Positions 35,092-43,193 of a DNA stretch of 64,000 nucleotides are shown here, one piece after another. The DNA comes from Bacillus sp. M6-12. GTDB taxonomy: Bacteria; Bacillota; Bacilli; Bacillales; DSM-1321. Every line of letters begins with the position of its first letter. Within the stretch, counting starts at the first letter, position 1. The DNA is taken from the NCBI RefSeq assembly GCF_002860285.1, contig NZ_PGVF01000009.1:1-64000 (forward strand), written 5' to 3'. Made by a program: the position numbers and the translations under genes. The notes beneath the pieces are model-generated. The model was given only the letters and a program-made list of their open reading frames with translations. It searched no databases and had not been told where the DNA came from.

Positions 35092-35886
35092 GTGCTGGAA
35101 ATTTTCCCTATCCACATGAAAGAGTTTAATCAAGATCGGACTATCAGAGTTTATACGCCCCAAAACTATCGTGAAGCAGAAAAGCGTTATCCTGTATTAT
35201 ATATGCATGACGGACAAAATGTTTTCCGTGATGAAAGTGCAGTTGGAGGCGGTGTTTCTCTTGGACTTGAAAATTTTCTTGATGAAACCAAGCTGGAGAT
35301 CATCGTAGTGGGCATTGATTTGAATACTGCAGGCCAGGAGCGGGTGAACGAATACTGCCCCTGGAAGAACGGTGAATATAGTACAAAACTTGGAGGAGAC
35401 AGAACTTTAGGCGGAAGGGGTGAGGCATATCTGAATTTTATCACAGATGAATTAAAGCCGTTTATCGACAAACAGTACAGAACACTTCCAGATCAGACCT
35501 CCATGGCTGGGATTTCGTTAGGCGGCCTGATCACTAGTTTTGCTGCCTGCAAATATCCGGAAATTTTTGCGAAAGTTGCAGTCTTTTCTTCTGCCTTTTG
35601 GCGCAATCAGGAAGACATAGAAAACCTTATCAGGCGCTCAGACCTATCGTCCATTGAAAGATTCTACCTTGACTGCGGGACTGTAGAAGCAAGGGAAGAT
35701 ACATATATTAATAATGAATTCCTTTCTTCCAATAAAGCGGTATACGAATTATTGAAGGAGAGAATAATAAACACCAGATTTGATATTATAGAGGATGCAG
35801 AACATCATTATAATTTCTTTCGACAAAGAGTTCCTGAGGTTTTTAAGTTTTTGTATCCTGAATTAACCGGCGATTTTAAACATTAG
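35092..35886 (+). CDS. Esterase family protein (alpha/beta fold, Fes/YbbA-like)
   Basis: 264-residue serine esterase. YPVLYMHDGQNVF is the family start, the nucleophile Ser is in AGISLGGLITS, and the likely base is His in DAEHHYNFF. It belongs to the esterase D / enterobactin-esterase-like group; the ester substrate is unknown. I use the GTG at 35092 because AAAGGCGG lies seven bases upstream. A longer frame back to 34948 lacks a binding site and its first 48 residues look unrelated to the family. A CPBP-like gene follows 32 bases downstream. Confidence 0.8.
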   Translation: MLEIFPIHMKEFNQDRTIRVYTPQNYREAEKRYPVLYMHDGQNVFRDESAVGGGVSLGLENFLDETKLEIIVVGIDLNTAGQERVNEYCPWKNGEYSTKLGGDRTLGGRGEAYLNFITDELKPFIDKQYRTLPDQTSMAGISLGGLITSFAACKYPEIFAKVAVFSSAFWRNQEDIENLIRRSDLSSIERFYLDCGTVEAREDTYINNEFLSSNKAVYELLKERIINTRFDIIEDAEHHYNFFRQRVPEVFKFLYPELTGDFKH

Positions 35887-35918
35887 AATCAACAAAACCT
35901 GCAGGGGGAAGTATACAC

Positions 35919-36704
35919 TTGAAACTTGCTATTTCGTATCTTTTTTCTTATATTGTTCTATCTTTATATTTTAATTTACTGCCTGTAATATTTTCAATGA
36001 ATGACATTGTGAGATTTTTTCATCTTTTAGTATTCTTTCCTTTTGCGTATTTGGTGTCCAAATCATTAAACCAAAAAGGGTTAATAATGTATGGACTGCA
36101 CTTTTTTAAAGGATGGCAAAAGAATTTGTTTACAGGTTTTGCAATAGGATTCTCTGCATGGGCGGTGCTCTTTTCATTGCGTTTTTTGCTGGGGGATTTT
36201 CAGTGGAATGGAATGAAGCCGCTTAGTGAAAGCTTGTTGGCAGTTGCTGTGATATTTGTCGGCTTTGGCCTCGGATCGCTTATAAATGACATGATTGTCA
36301 ATGGGCTCCTATTATATTATTTCAAGGATAGAATGCCATTCATCTTTGTCATGATATTTGCCGTAGCCGTTTATTCGCTTGATGATATATGGAATGAGGG
36401 CTTTAGTTTCAACAATACTATCTTTTCAATCGCGTTAGGACTCAGTATAACCTTTGCTTTTTATAAAACAGATTCTATTTGGGTAAGCACTGGGATTCAT
36501 CTTGGGTTAAACGTGGTTTATGGGTTATTTTTCGGAATTTCTGGAAATGCCGGTGATGGACTTATTTTATTTGAAATGAATTCAAACACTAATTTTTTAC
36601 ATAACTGGCTATCAACCATAATTGCTTTCACAATGTTTTTATTTGTGTACTTAACTTATCGAGATAACCAAAGGTTCCAACCTGCAATTCCCATTGTAAA
36701 ATAA
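35919..36704 (+). CDS. CPBP/Abi-like membrane protein with altered active-site motif
   Basis: 261-residue protein with about eight transmembrane helices. The arrangement resembles CPBP (Rce1-like) intramembrane proteases: motif 1 stands at SLINDMIVNGLLLYYF where active members have EExxxRG, so the Glu pair and Arg are missing; motif 3 is kept as TGIHLGLNV (HxxxN). If homologous, it is probably catalytically dead. The TTG start has AGGGGG ten bases before it. Likely co-transcribed with the esterase. Confidence 0.65.
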   Translation: MKLAISYLFSYIVLSLYFNLLPVIFSMNDIVRFFHLLVFFPFAYLVSKSLNQKGLIMYGLHFFKGWQKNLFTGFAIGFSAWAVLFSLRFLLGDFQWNGMKPLSESLLAVAVIFVGFGLGSLINDMIVNGLLLYYFKDRMPFIFVMIFAVAVYSLDDIWNEGFSFNNTIFSIALGLSITFAFYKTDSIWVSTGIHLGLNVVYGLFFGISGNAGDGLILFEMNSNTNFLHNWLSTIIAFTMFLFVYLTYRDNQRFQPAIPIVK

Positions 36705-36712
36705 TCGGAAAA

Positions 36713-36752
36713 CAGACCGGCCCGCAAACTAAAAGTGCGGCCGGTCTTTTTC
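36713..36752 (+). terminator. Terminator after the CPBP-like gene
   Basis: Stem AGACCGGC.CGCA / TGCGGCCGGTCT followed by T5. Confidence 0.88.
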
Positions 36753-36836
36753 TATAAAACTTTTTCCCGGGAAAAATAAAATATTACGGACAGCAATCCC
36801 GTGAAAAACATTTGGCGTTTGAACGTGACAAAATCA

Positions 36837-37193
36837 TTAAATGAGACCTGTTATTTTTATCGGAGTATTCATAGTGTATTTATCTCGATATGATCGATAG
36901 GAAAGGGCCACTGCTTTCTCTGTAAGGACGTCCAGCTGTAAGATTTTTGTTTCCTTAGTTTCTAAATAATATAAATTTTGGTCCGTTTCGAGCTGATAAA
37001 AATAAAATCTTGTTCCTAAAAATTCCTTGGCTGAAATTATCGTTTCCGGGTGCTGCCGAACATATTGAGCCAATTGCTGAACAGTTGCGTAAGGAGTATC
37101 TGAAATGTCATATAGCTTTTCTTTTATATTGGCCGTTGCTTGATTGTATGTTTTTTTTGCCTTATCAACGATTTTATTCAACTGTTTTTTCAT
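36837..37193 (-). CDS. Hypothetical protein (118 aa)
   Basis: I do not recognise this protein. It is soluble, starts with a basic amphipathic helix (KKQLNKIVDKAKKTYNQA) and continues as an alpha/beta domain with many Tyr residues. AAAGGAGG before the ATG supports it as a real gene. It is divergent from the AHSA1-arsR pair. Confidence 0.7.
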   Translation of the reverse strand: MKKQLNKIVDKAKKTYNQATANIKEKLYDISDTPYATVQQLAQYVRQHPETIISAKEFLGTRFYFYQLETDQNLYYLETKETKILQLDVLTEKAVALSYRSYRDKYTMNTPIKITGLI

Positions 37194-37296
37194 AATAAGC
37201 CTCCTTTGCTTTTGTTGTGCTTGATTCTTTAATTCCCATCTAACAATTTGCTAAACCAAACGGGTTATATATTAAAACATTCTTTTAAAAAACAGT

Positions 37297-37350
37297 TTGA
37301 CATGAAACCAATTGGTTGTATATATTGAAATAAGGAAACCAATTGGTTTC
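37297..37350 (+). promoter_or_regulatory. Promoter with twin palindromic operators for the AHSA1-arsR pair
   Basis: TTGACA (37297-37302) and TATATT (37321-37326) are 18 bases apart. The palindrome AACCAATTGGTT (37306-37317) fills the spacer and GAAACCAATTGGTTTC (37335-37350) follows the -10 box. Centres are 31 bases apart, three helical turns. Binding by the ArsR protein would block RNA polymerase. Confidence 0.8.
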
Positions 37351-37379
37351 ATTTTAAACCCGTTATGGAGGTCACTTTA

Positions 37380-37814
37380 ATGAAAGAGAAGATGAATGAA
37401 ACACTTCCGGATATCAGGAAAACAACTATTTTTAATGCTTCGATCGAGAAGGTGTGGAATGCAGTTGCTACTTCCGAAGGAATTGCTGCGTGGTTTATGC
37501 CGAACGATTTTCAGCCTGAAGAAGGCGCAGAATTTCATTTGCAGGGGCCGTTTGGGCCATCACCATGTAAGGTACTTGAAATGGATCCGCCCAACAAGCT
37601 TGTTTTTTCCTGGGACGTTTTCGGATGGCACGTTTCGTTTGAACTAAAAGAATTTGATGGAAAAACGGAATTTACACTGGTTCATTCCGGATGGGGAGCT
37701 GCTGATGAGATTATTCCAGGAGCAGAACAAAAACAAAACGATGTCAGAAACACAATGGAAAATGGCTGGGAACCGCTTGTTCATAATAAGCTCCGTAAAG
37801 TTGTTGAGGATTAA
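37380..37814 (+). CDS. SRPBCC / AHSA1-family protein
   Basis: 144-residue START-like (Bet v1 fold) protein: TTIFNASIEKVWNAVATSEG, WFMPNDFQPEEGAEF and the C-terminal helix region ENGWEPLVHNKLRKV. It binds small hydrophobic ligands in a cavity; the enzyme role is unproven. The ATG at 37380 has GGAGG eight bases upstream (an ATG at 37365 lies in front of the site). Its stop overlaps the arsR start by one base. Confidence 0.88.
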   Translation: MKEKMNETLPDIRKTTIFNASIEKVWNAVATSEGIAAWFMPNDFQPEEGAEFHLQGPFGPSPCKVLEMDPPNKLVFSWDVFGWHVSFELKEFDGKTEFTLVHSGWGAADEIIPGAEQKQNDVRNTMENGWEPLVHNKLRKVVED

Positions 37815-38176
37815 TGGCCGAAGCACAGAAGCATGACGTATTTCAGGCGATTGCCGATCCTACCCGGCGAGAAGTTCTTATGCTCCTGGCTAATCAAGAG
37901 ATGCCAGTAACTGAAATTAGCAAGCACTTTCCAATGAGCCGTACAGCCGTTTCAAAGCATTTGCGCATTTTATCTGAAAGCAGGCTTGTCGATGCCACCA
38001 AAAAAGGCAGGGAAACGAGATACAGGATTCAGCCTGAAGCGCTGCTGGAGCTGAAAGAATGGCTCTCCTTCTTCGACCAATTCTGGGATAACAAACTATC
38101 CATGCTAAAGCATATAGTCGAAGATCATTCAAAAAAAGAGTGTCAACAAAAAGAATTCAGGAACAATGAAAATTAA
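37814..38176 (+). CDS. ArsR family transcriptional regulator
   Basis: 120-residue winged-helix repressor of the SdpR/PagR-like group, which occurs with AHSA1 genes. Recognition helix: TEISKHFPMSRTAVSKHLRI; the wing is GRETRYRIQPEALL. No cysteine metal site is present. It is co-translated with the AHSA1 gene (TAATG) and most likely represses it through the two AACCAATTGGTT palindromes. Confidence 0.9.
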   Translation: MAEAQKHDVFQAIADPTRREVLMLLANQEMPVTEISKHFPMSRTAVSKHLRILSESRLVDATKKGRETRYRIQPEALLELKEWLSFFDQFWDNKLSMLKHIVEDHSKKECQQKEFRNNEN

Positions 38177-38198
38177 GATGGGCAACGTTTATCCGATA

Positions 38199-38236
38199 AA
38201 AGGGATTCGGAATGCTCTTATTCCGAACCCCTTTTT
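38199..38236 (+). terminator. Terminator after arsR
   Basis: Stem AAAGGG.TTCGGAAT / ATTCCGAACCCTTTT with T5. Confidence 0.85.
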
Positions 38237-38659
38237 AGTGATTATTTCTATTTTTGCTTATTTTGAGTGTGAATTGATTTATTCCTCCTTAAGAAAGCCC
38301 CCGATTTATCTACATAATTAAACTGCGAAAATTATTCACCAAATCGGCTATCCTTTTCATTTTTTCATTTGGTAATGGAAGTTAAATAAACATTTTCCTT
38401 GTGATTAAAGGAAAAAGCTGTAATTTTAGGAATATAAATAGGTAATGGTTTCTTTTAGTTCAAAACAGTAAAGTAAAAATGAAATGGATATAGTTGTATT
38501 CACTCTAGAAGGGTAATCGGGCAGGCAGCTGAAATCGGTTAAATAATAGTCTAAAATGGCGGTTGTTTTTACTTTAAAAGATTAGCATGAGGTCGATATT
38601 AGAAATGTGAAATAACTTAAACACAAGTAAAAAAGCAATTGATAATAGGGAGACCAGCT
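38237..38659. other. Gene-free stretch before the GGDEF-EAL gene
   Basis: About 420 AT-rich bases. I looked for a c-di-GMP riboswitch and do not see the GEMM core. No frame or repeat is convincing; the promoter of the downstream gene should be here. Confidence 0.4.
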
Positions 38660-41143
38660 ATGGACCAGGTTAAAATAGAAGAACATACACAGCAAATGAT
38701 AGCATTGATTCGAGAAATGCCCGATTTTATTTGTTTTAAGGATGGGGTAGGACGCTGGCTGCTTACCAATCCTTTTTCACTGCGGCTTTTTCAGCTTGAA
38801 AATGTTCCGTATAGAGGGAAGACAGATTCTGAATTAGCAGTCTATTCACCTTTCTTTAAGGATGCCCTGTTATTTTGCGAAAAAGAGGATCAAAAGGTTT
38901 GGGAAGCCGGCAAGGTTTCAAGAGGGGAAGAAATCATTCCTCAGCCAGATAACTCATGCAAGATATTTGATGTCATTAAGGTCCCGCTTTTTCATGATGA
39001 CGGGGAGCGCAATGGGCTGATTGTTATTGGCCGGGATATTACTGAGCGAAAAATGGCCGAGAGGAACATTAAGCATTTAGCCTATCATGATGAACTTACA
39101 GGACTGCCAAACCGCAGGCATCTTTACGAGTCTTTGAATAATGAAATTCTTCAGCCAAACCATTTTGCGCTCCTTTTCATAGATTTGGACCGGTTTAAAG
39201 TCATCAATGATTCCCTGGGCCATTTGCTGGGAGATTTGCTGCTTCAAAAAGTAGTGCAGCGATTGGTGCAGAATTTAGCTTGTGGAATGCTTTTTCGCCA
39301 TTCAGGAGATGAATTTATCCTGCTATTGCCTAATGCGGGCAGGCTAGAGGCTGAGCTGGTAGCCCAGGAATTGATTCGTCATTTAGATACGCCATTTGAA
39401 TTAAATCCGCATGAAATATATGTTTCTGCCAGTATTGGCATTTGTTTGTCTAGTGATGTCGGGAGGAGTTCTACTGCTGAAGATTACATTAAATTAGCTG
39501 ATTTGGCGATGTATCAGGCAAAACAGGAAGGCAAACACACTTATAGATTTTATTCTGAATCAATTGGATCAGCGGCATACTCTCTGATTGATATGGAAAC
39601 AAAGTTACATAAAGCCCTGGAACGTGAAGAATTTACTCTTCATTATCAGCCGCAGATCGATCTGGAAATTGGAGAGGTATCCGGTATTGAAGCTCTGCTT
39701 CGATGGAATCATCCGCAAATGGGATTTGTTTCACCTGCAGAATTCATCCCTCTGGCAGAAGAAACAGGATTGATCGTCCCAATAGGCAAATGGGTGCTCT
39801 ATACCGCATGCAAACAAACTAAAGAACTGCAGGATATGGGACTGCCGCGGCTGGCGGTTGCCGTGAATTTATCGGCACTTCAATTTTACCAGCATGATTT
39901 AGTAGAAGTCGTCCAAGGTGCATTGAAGGAGAGCGGGCTTGATGCCCGTTATTTAGAACTGGAAATAACGGAAAGCATGACGATGGATGTAAGCAGGACC
40001 ATAAAAATTCTTAATGGGCTGAAAAAACTGGGAGTAAAGATCAGCATTGATGATTTTGGAACTGGGTATAGTTCTCTTGCTTATCTCAAAAAGTTTCCTA
40101 TTGATAAATTAAAGATTGACCAATCCTTTGTCGGAGAATCATTAAAGGATTCAAATGACGCGACCATCGTGCAAACGATTATTGCGATGGCAAAAAACAT
40201 GGGGCTGCGTGTCAATGCAGAAGGCGTTGAAACAATGGATCAATTGCTGTTATTACAGCAGCATTTTTGCAATGAAGTGCAGGGCTACTTCATTTGCAAG
40301 CCGCTCCCCCTGGAAAGTCTGCTGGAAAAACTGCCAGGAATTAAAAATTCATTAGCAAACCTGGGAGTACCACAGTCCTTAAATGAGAGGCTGTGGATAG
40401 AGGAGTCATTGAGGGTTGCCCGACAAAGTCTGCAGGATACAATAAAGCTGCAGCAGGGAATGACCTTTAAATATAAGCAGCAGGACGATAAATTCGTCCA
40501 TACTCTAGCAGATGGGGAGCTCCTATACCGAATTGGGCTTTCCCCGGAAGTACTGATTGGAAAAACCATATTTGATGTCTTGCCTGCCAATATGGCACAA
40601 AAGAAGCATGAATATTATCAGAAAGCCTGGGAAGGTGAAAGGGTTACATATGAGGGCGAAAACAATGGGATCCATTATCTGGCGGCTTTAAGCCCCATTA
40701 AATCAGGGGGCCGGGTAGTGGAGGTTGTAGCCTCGTGTGTGGATATAACTGAACGGAAGCAGGTCGAAAAAAAGCTTCAGGAAAGTGAAGAAAGATACCG
40801 GCAGTTAATTGAAATCGCTCCGGACACTATACTGGTCCATCAGGATGGAGTAATACAGTATATTAATCAAGCGGGAGTAAAGCTAGTTGGTGCAGACCGG
40901 GATGAACAGATAATCGGGAGATCTTTGCTGGAATTTATCCATCCTGAGAATCTTGCTGATGTAAAAGAACGGCTAAATCAGATTCAGCAAAACCACCAGC
41001 CAATAGAGCCTATAAAAACGAGAATCATCCGTCTTGATAATCAATCCATAAACGTTGAATCAACGGTTGCTCCCATTACCTATAATGGAGCTAATGCTTT
41101 TCAGAACATCATACGAATCGTTTATGAACCGGCTTTAAACTAA
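38660..41143 (+). CDS. PAS-GGDEF-EAL-PAS-PAS cyclic-di-GMP signalling protein
   Basis: 827 residues, no transmembrane helix. Order: PAS (about 10-130), GGDEF (about 140-300), EAL (about 310-560), then two more PAS domains (about 590-690 and 705-820). The cyclase motif is HSGDEF, a SGDEF variant of GGDEF, so synthesis activity is uncertain. The phosphodiesterase domain looks complete: EALLRWNHP, NLSALQF, EITES, IDDFGTGYSS, LKIDQSF and AEGVET. The C-terminal position of extra PAS domains is unusual. The ATG at 38660 has GGGAG eight bases upstream. Confidence 0.88.
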   Translation: MDQVKIEEHTQQMIALIREMPDFICFKDGVGRWLLTNPFSLRLFQLENVPYRGKTDSELAVYSPFFKDALLFCEKEDQKVWEAGKVSRGEEIIPQPDNSCKIFDVIKVPLFHDDGERNGLIVIGRDITERKMAERNIKHLAYHDELTGLPNRRHLYESLNNEILQPNHFALLFIDLDRFKVINDSLGHLLGDLLLQKVVQRLVQNLACGMLFRHSGDEFILLLPNAGRLEAELVAQELIRHLDTPFELNPHEIYVSASIGICLSSDVGRSSTAEDYIKLADLAMYQAKQEGKHTYRFYSESIGSAAYSLIDMETKLHKALEREEFTLHYQPQIDLEIGEVSGIEALLRWNHPQMGFVSPAEFIPLAEETGLIVPIGKWVLYTACKQTKELQDMGLPRLAVAVNLSALQFYQHDLVEVVQGALKESGLDARYLELEITESMTMDVSRTIKILNGLKKLGVKISIDDFGTGYSSLAYLKKFPIDKLKIDQSFVGESLKDSNDATIVQTIIAMAKNMGLRVNAEGVETMDQLLLLQQHFCNEVQGYFICKPLPLESLLEKLPGIKNSLANLGVPQSLNERLWIEESLRVARQSLQDTIKLQQGMTFKYKQQDDKFVHTLADGELLYRIGLSPEVLIGKTIFDVLPANMAQKKHEYYQKAWEGERVTYEGENNGIHYLAALSPIKSGGRVVEVVASCVDITERKQVEKKLQESEERYRQLIEIAPDTILVHQDGVIQYINQAGVKLVGADRDEQIIGRSLLEFIHPENLADVKERLNQIQQNHQPIEPIKTRIIRLDNQSINVESTVAPITYNGANAFQNIIRIVYEPALN

Positions 41144-41224
41144 AGTAAGCAAGAGAAAAACCATAAAGAATAAGAAATCTATTACGAATTGCCTGTTTTT
41201 TTGGATAAAAATGAAACTAAGATT

Positions 41225-41266
41225 AAAGGCTGGCCTTCAACCTGAAGTCCAGCCTTTTATTTTTTT
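41225..41266. terminator. Bidirectional terminator
   Basis: Stem AAAGGCTGG / CCAGCCTTT with T-runs, between the GGDEF-EAL gene and the convergent small genes. Confidence 0.85.
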
Positions 41267-41429
41267 ATTTGTCTTCATTATAATGTTCATTAAGATATGG
41301 GTTTTCGGTTGTAGCGAAGTTCACTGAAAGCAGACTTGTTTCAGGATCGAGTGCGTAAAGGCCTTTTAGCTTTTCTTCCAGGAGTTCACCGCTTTGGAAC
41401 TGTGGCTCCTTTTTTTTTCCTTTTGCCAT
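41265..41429 (-). CDS. Small hypothetical protein (54 aa)
   Basis: 54 residues, starting MAKGKKKEPQFQSGELLEEK. AGGAGG lies eight bases before the ATG at 41429, which is why I reject the longer frame that continues upstream. I do not recognise the family. Lys-rich start, acidic end. It lies 70 bases behind another small gene on the same strand, separated by a hairpin (AGCTGGCT / AGCCAGCT, about 41461-41481). Confidence 0.65.
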   Translation of the reverse strand: MAKGKKKEPQFQSGELLEEKLKGLYALDPETSLLSVNFATTENPYLNEHYNEDK

Positions 41430-41499
41430 AAAGCTATACCTCCTAAAATGGTAAAGGGAGCTGGCTGCAGAAGCCAGCTCGGAAAACCGTAATAAGTAA

Positions 41500-41790
41500 C
41501 TATAATGGATCATTATTCGGATCAATATATGATTCAATTCCTTTGTCGAGTGCACGGTATGCCTGTCCGTAAGCTGCGGAAGCAGAAGGAGTCCCTGCAT
41601 GTTCAAGTTCTGCCTGGGCATGTTTTGCATGTGTGACGGCATTTATAATATTTTCGAACATTTTCTCTTTTTGGCCGGCAGACTCCTTTGCCTTCATTAA
41701 AGTTTCCAGGCAGAAATCCAAATCTTCTTCATTTGGATTATCAAAGGATCTTTCCAATACATCCTTGACCTCCTGTAATATCTCTTTCAT
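41500..41790 (-). CDS. Hypothetical protein (96 aa), helical
   Basis: 96 residues, mostly alpha-helical and acidic (ILQEVKDVLERSFDNPNEED). The ATG at 41790 has GGAGG eight bases upstream. I do not recognise a family. It is divergent from the SigH-like gene and may form a unit with the 54-residue gene downstream. Confidence 0.68.
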   Translation of the reverse strand: MKEILQEVKDVLERSFDNPNEEDLDFCLETLMKAKESAGQKEKMFENIINAVTHAKHAQAELEHAGTPSASAAYGQAYRALDKGIESYIDPNNDPL

Positions 41791-42080
41791 TGTCTGCACC
41801 TCCGCTATTATTTTCATATGGTAGTTTCACCCGGCAAAGAGTATTTATGCGGAAAAAGCGGGTGTCACAGAAATAAATTTCGACATATCTTTTTGTTTTC
41901 CGACAAGATGTGCGTAAAGCGATCACGTGATTACTGTGTTCTGAATCTTTTAAGCTAGTGGATGTAAACAATAGTCGATATTTGTTAATTTCCAGAAAGC
42001 TTTTTTTATCATAATATTAAGCTTACGGAAAGTATCTGCAATTAACAACAAAATCCACTGTATTTGGCGGAGGGATGAAA

Positions 42081-42731
42081 GTGAATGTAAACTTCTGCGT
42101 CAAACTGATTGACAATGATGCTGGAATGGAAGACGAAATTTTAGTGCAAATGTTTCAAAAAGGAAATGTTGAATCCTCAGAGGTTTTAATCCATAAATAT
42201 CGGAATTTTGTCCGGGCGAAGGCTAGTAGGTATTTCTTAATCGGCGGGGATAAAGAGGACATAATCCAGGAAGGCATGATTGGCCTATATAAAGCCATCC
42301 GGGATTATCGGGAAGACAAGCTTACATCATTTAAGGCGTTTGCAGAGCTTTGCATAACAAGACAAATGATTACGGCCATAAAAACAGCTACAAGGCAAAA
42401 ACACACACCGCTTAATTCGTATGTTTCACTGGACAAGCCTATCTATGATGCGGAGTCGGATTTTACGCTATTAGACATCATTTCCGGAACCAGAGCAACG
42501 GATCCCGTCACATTGCTTATAAACCGCGAAAAAACGGATGATATGGAAATGAAAATGTCAGAATTGCTTAGTGATTTAGAAAGAAGTGTCTTGAAGTTAT
42601 ATATGGATGGCCAATCTTATCAAGAGATATCCGAATTGTTAAACAAGCATGTGAAATCCATTGATAACGCATTGCAGCGAATCAAAAGAAAGCTGGAACG
42701 GTATCTCGAAATGAGAGAGCTAGTACATTAA
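42081..42731 (+). CDS. SigH-like RNA polymerase sigma factor (paralogue)
   Basis: 216-residue sigma-70 family factor very close to sporulation sigma-H: YRNFVRAKASRYFLIGGDKE and DIIQEGMIGLYKAIRDY (region 2), LTSFKAFAELCITRQMITAI, TRQKHTPLNSY, and the region 4 helix-turn-helix YQEISELLNKHVKSIDNALQ. Genuine sigH sits near the ribosomal genes in Bacillus; here no such neighbour is seen, so this is likely a second copy. I use the GTG at 42081, with GGAGG seven bases upstream; the ATG at 42075 overlaps the binding site. Confidence 0.85.
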   Translation: MNVNFCVKLIDNDAGMEDEILVQMFQKGNVESSEVLIHKYRNFVRAKASRYFLIGGDKEDIIQEGMIGLYKAIRDYREDKLTSFKAFAELCITRQMITAIKTATRQKHTPLNSYVSLDKPIYDAESDFTLLDIISGTRATDPVTLLINREKTDDMEMKMSELLSDLERSVLKLYMDGQSYQEISELLNKHVKSIDNALQRIKRKLERYLEMRELVH

Positions 42732-42764
42732 TGTTATTTGGGAGGACGGGGGAAACCAACAGCT

Positions 42765-43037
42765 TTATCCTTGCTGGTGCCCCTGCCATCTTTTAAGTTT
42801 ATGTATGTTCCTTGTGAAAAGTTTAGCAACGAAATTTGGAAAACCAGATTCACATATTTTATTCTCTACAATCAATTTCATTTCGGCTGCCGAAAGCGCG
42901 GGCTGGACGAATTCACCGTTTACATAACAATGGCTGCAATACAGGTTGCTTTTTTGACCGTTATGTTCTGTTCCTCCGCCTTTTTTATCTTTTAATAAAG
43001 GCATTCCGCAGCTTTGGCAGTTTTTATATTTTTTCAT
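42765..43037 (-). CDS. Zinc-ribbon protein (90 aa)
   Basis: Two CxxC pairs, CQSCGMPL and YCSHCY, with TEHNG and NGEF between and after them, form the 'putative zinc ribbon' domain that is common in small bacterial proteins. The C-terminal helix carries basic residues. GGAGGG lies before the ATG. Function unknown; nucleic acid binding is only a guess. Convergent with the sigma factor gene. Confidence 0.8.
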   Translation of the reverse strand: MKKYKNCQSCGMPLLKDKKGGGTEHNGQKSNLYCSHCYVNGEFVQPALSAAEMKLIVENKICESGFPNFVAKLFTRNIHKLKRWQGHQQG

Positions 43038-43141
43038 AAAGTTTACCCTCCTATAATCTATTACAACTGTAAATTAATCATGTAGCATATTCAATATAAT
43101 CTTTAGCAAGATAAGGATTATCAAAGAATTTCTGAATGAAA

Positions 43142-43172
43142 AAGCCGGCATGAAAGTTCATGCCGGTTCATT
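43142..43172 (-). terminator. Terminator of the amino-acid permease gene
   Basis: Read on the reverse strand: stem ACCGGCATGAA / TTCATGCCGGC followed by TTTTTC. Confidence 0.85.
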
Positions 43173-43193
43173 ATACTTTAATTAATTCGTTGG

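Noticed and set aside
38237-38659. c-di-GMP riboswitch upstream of the GGDEF-EAL gene
   Set aside because: I looked for the GEMM core and the paired arms but found neither.
41430-41642. Upstream extension of the 54-residue reverse-strand gene
   Set aside because: The extension overlaps the neighbouring gene in another frame and crosses a hairpin; AGGAGG before 41429 fixes the start.
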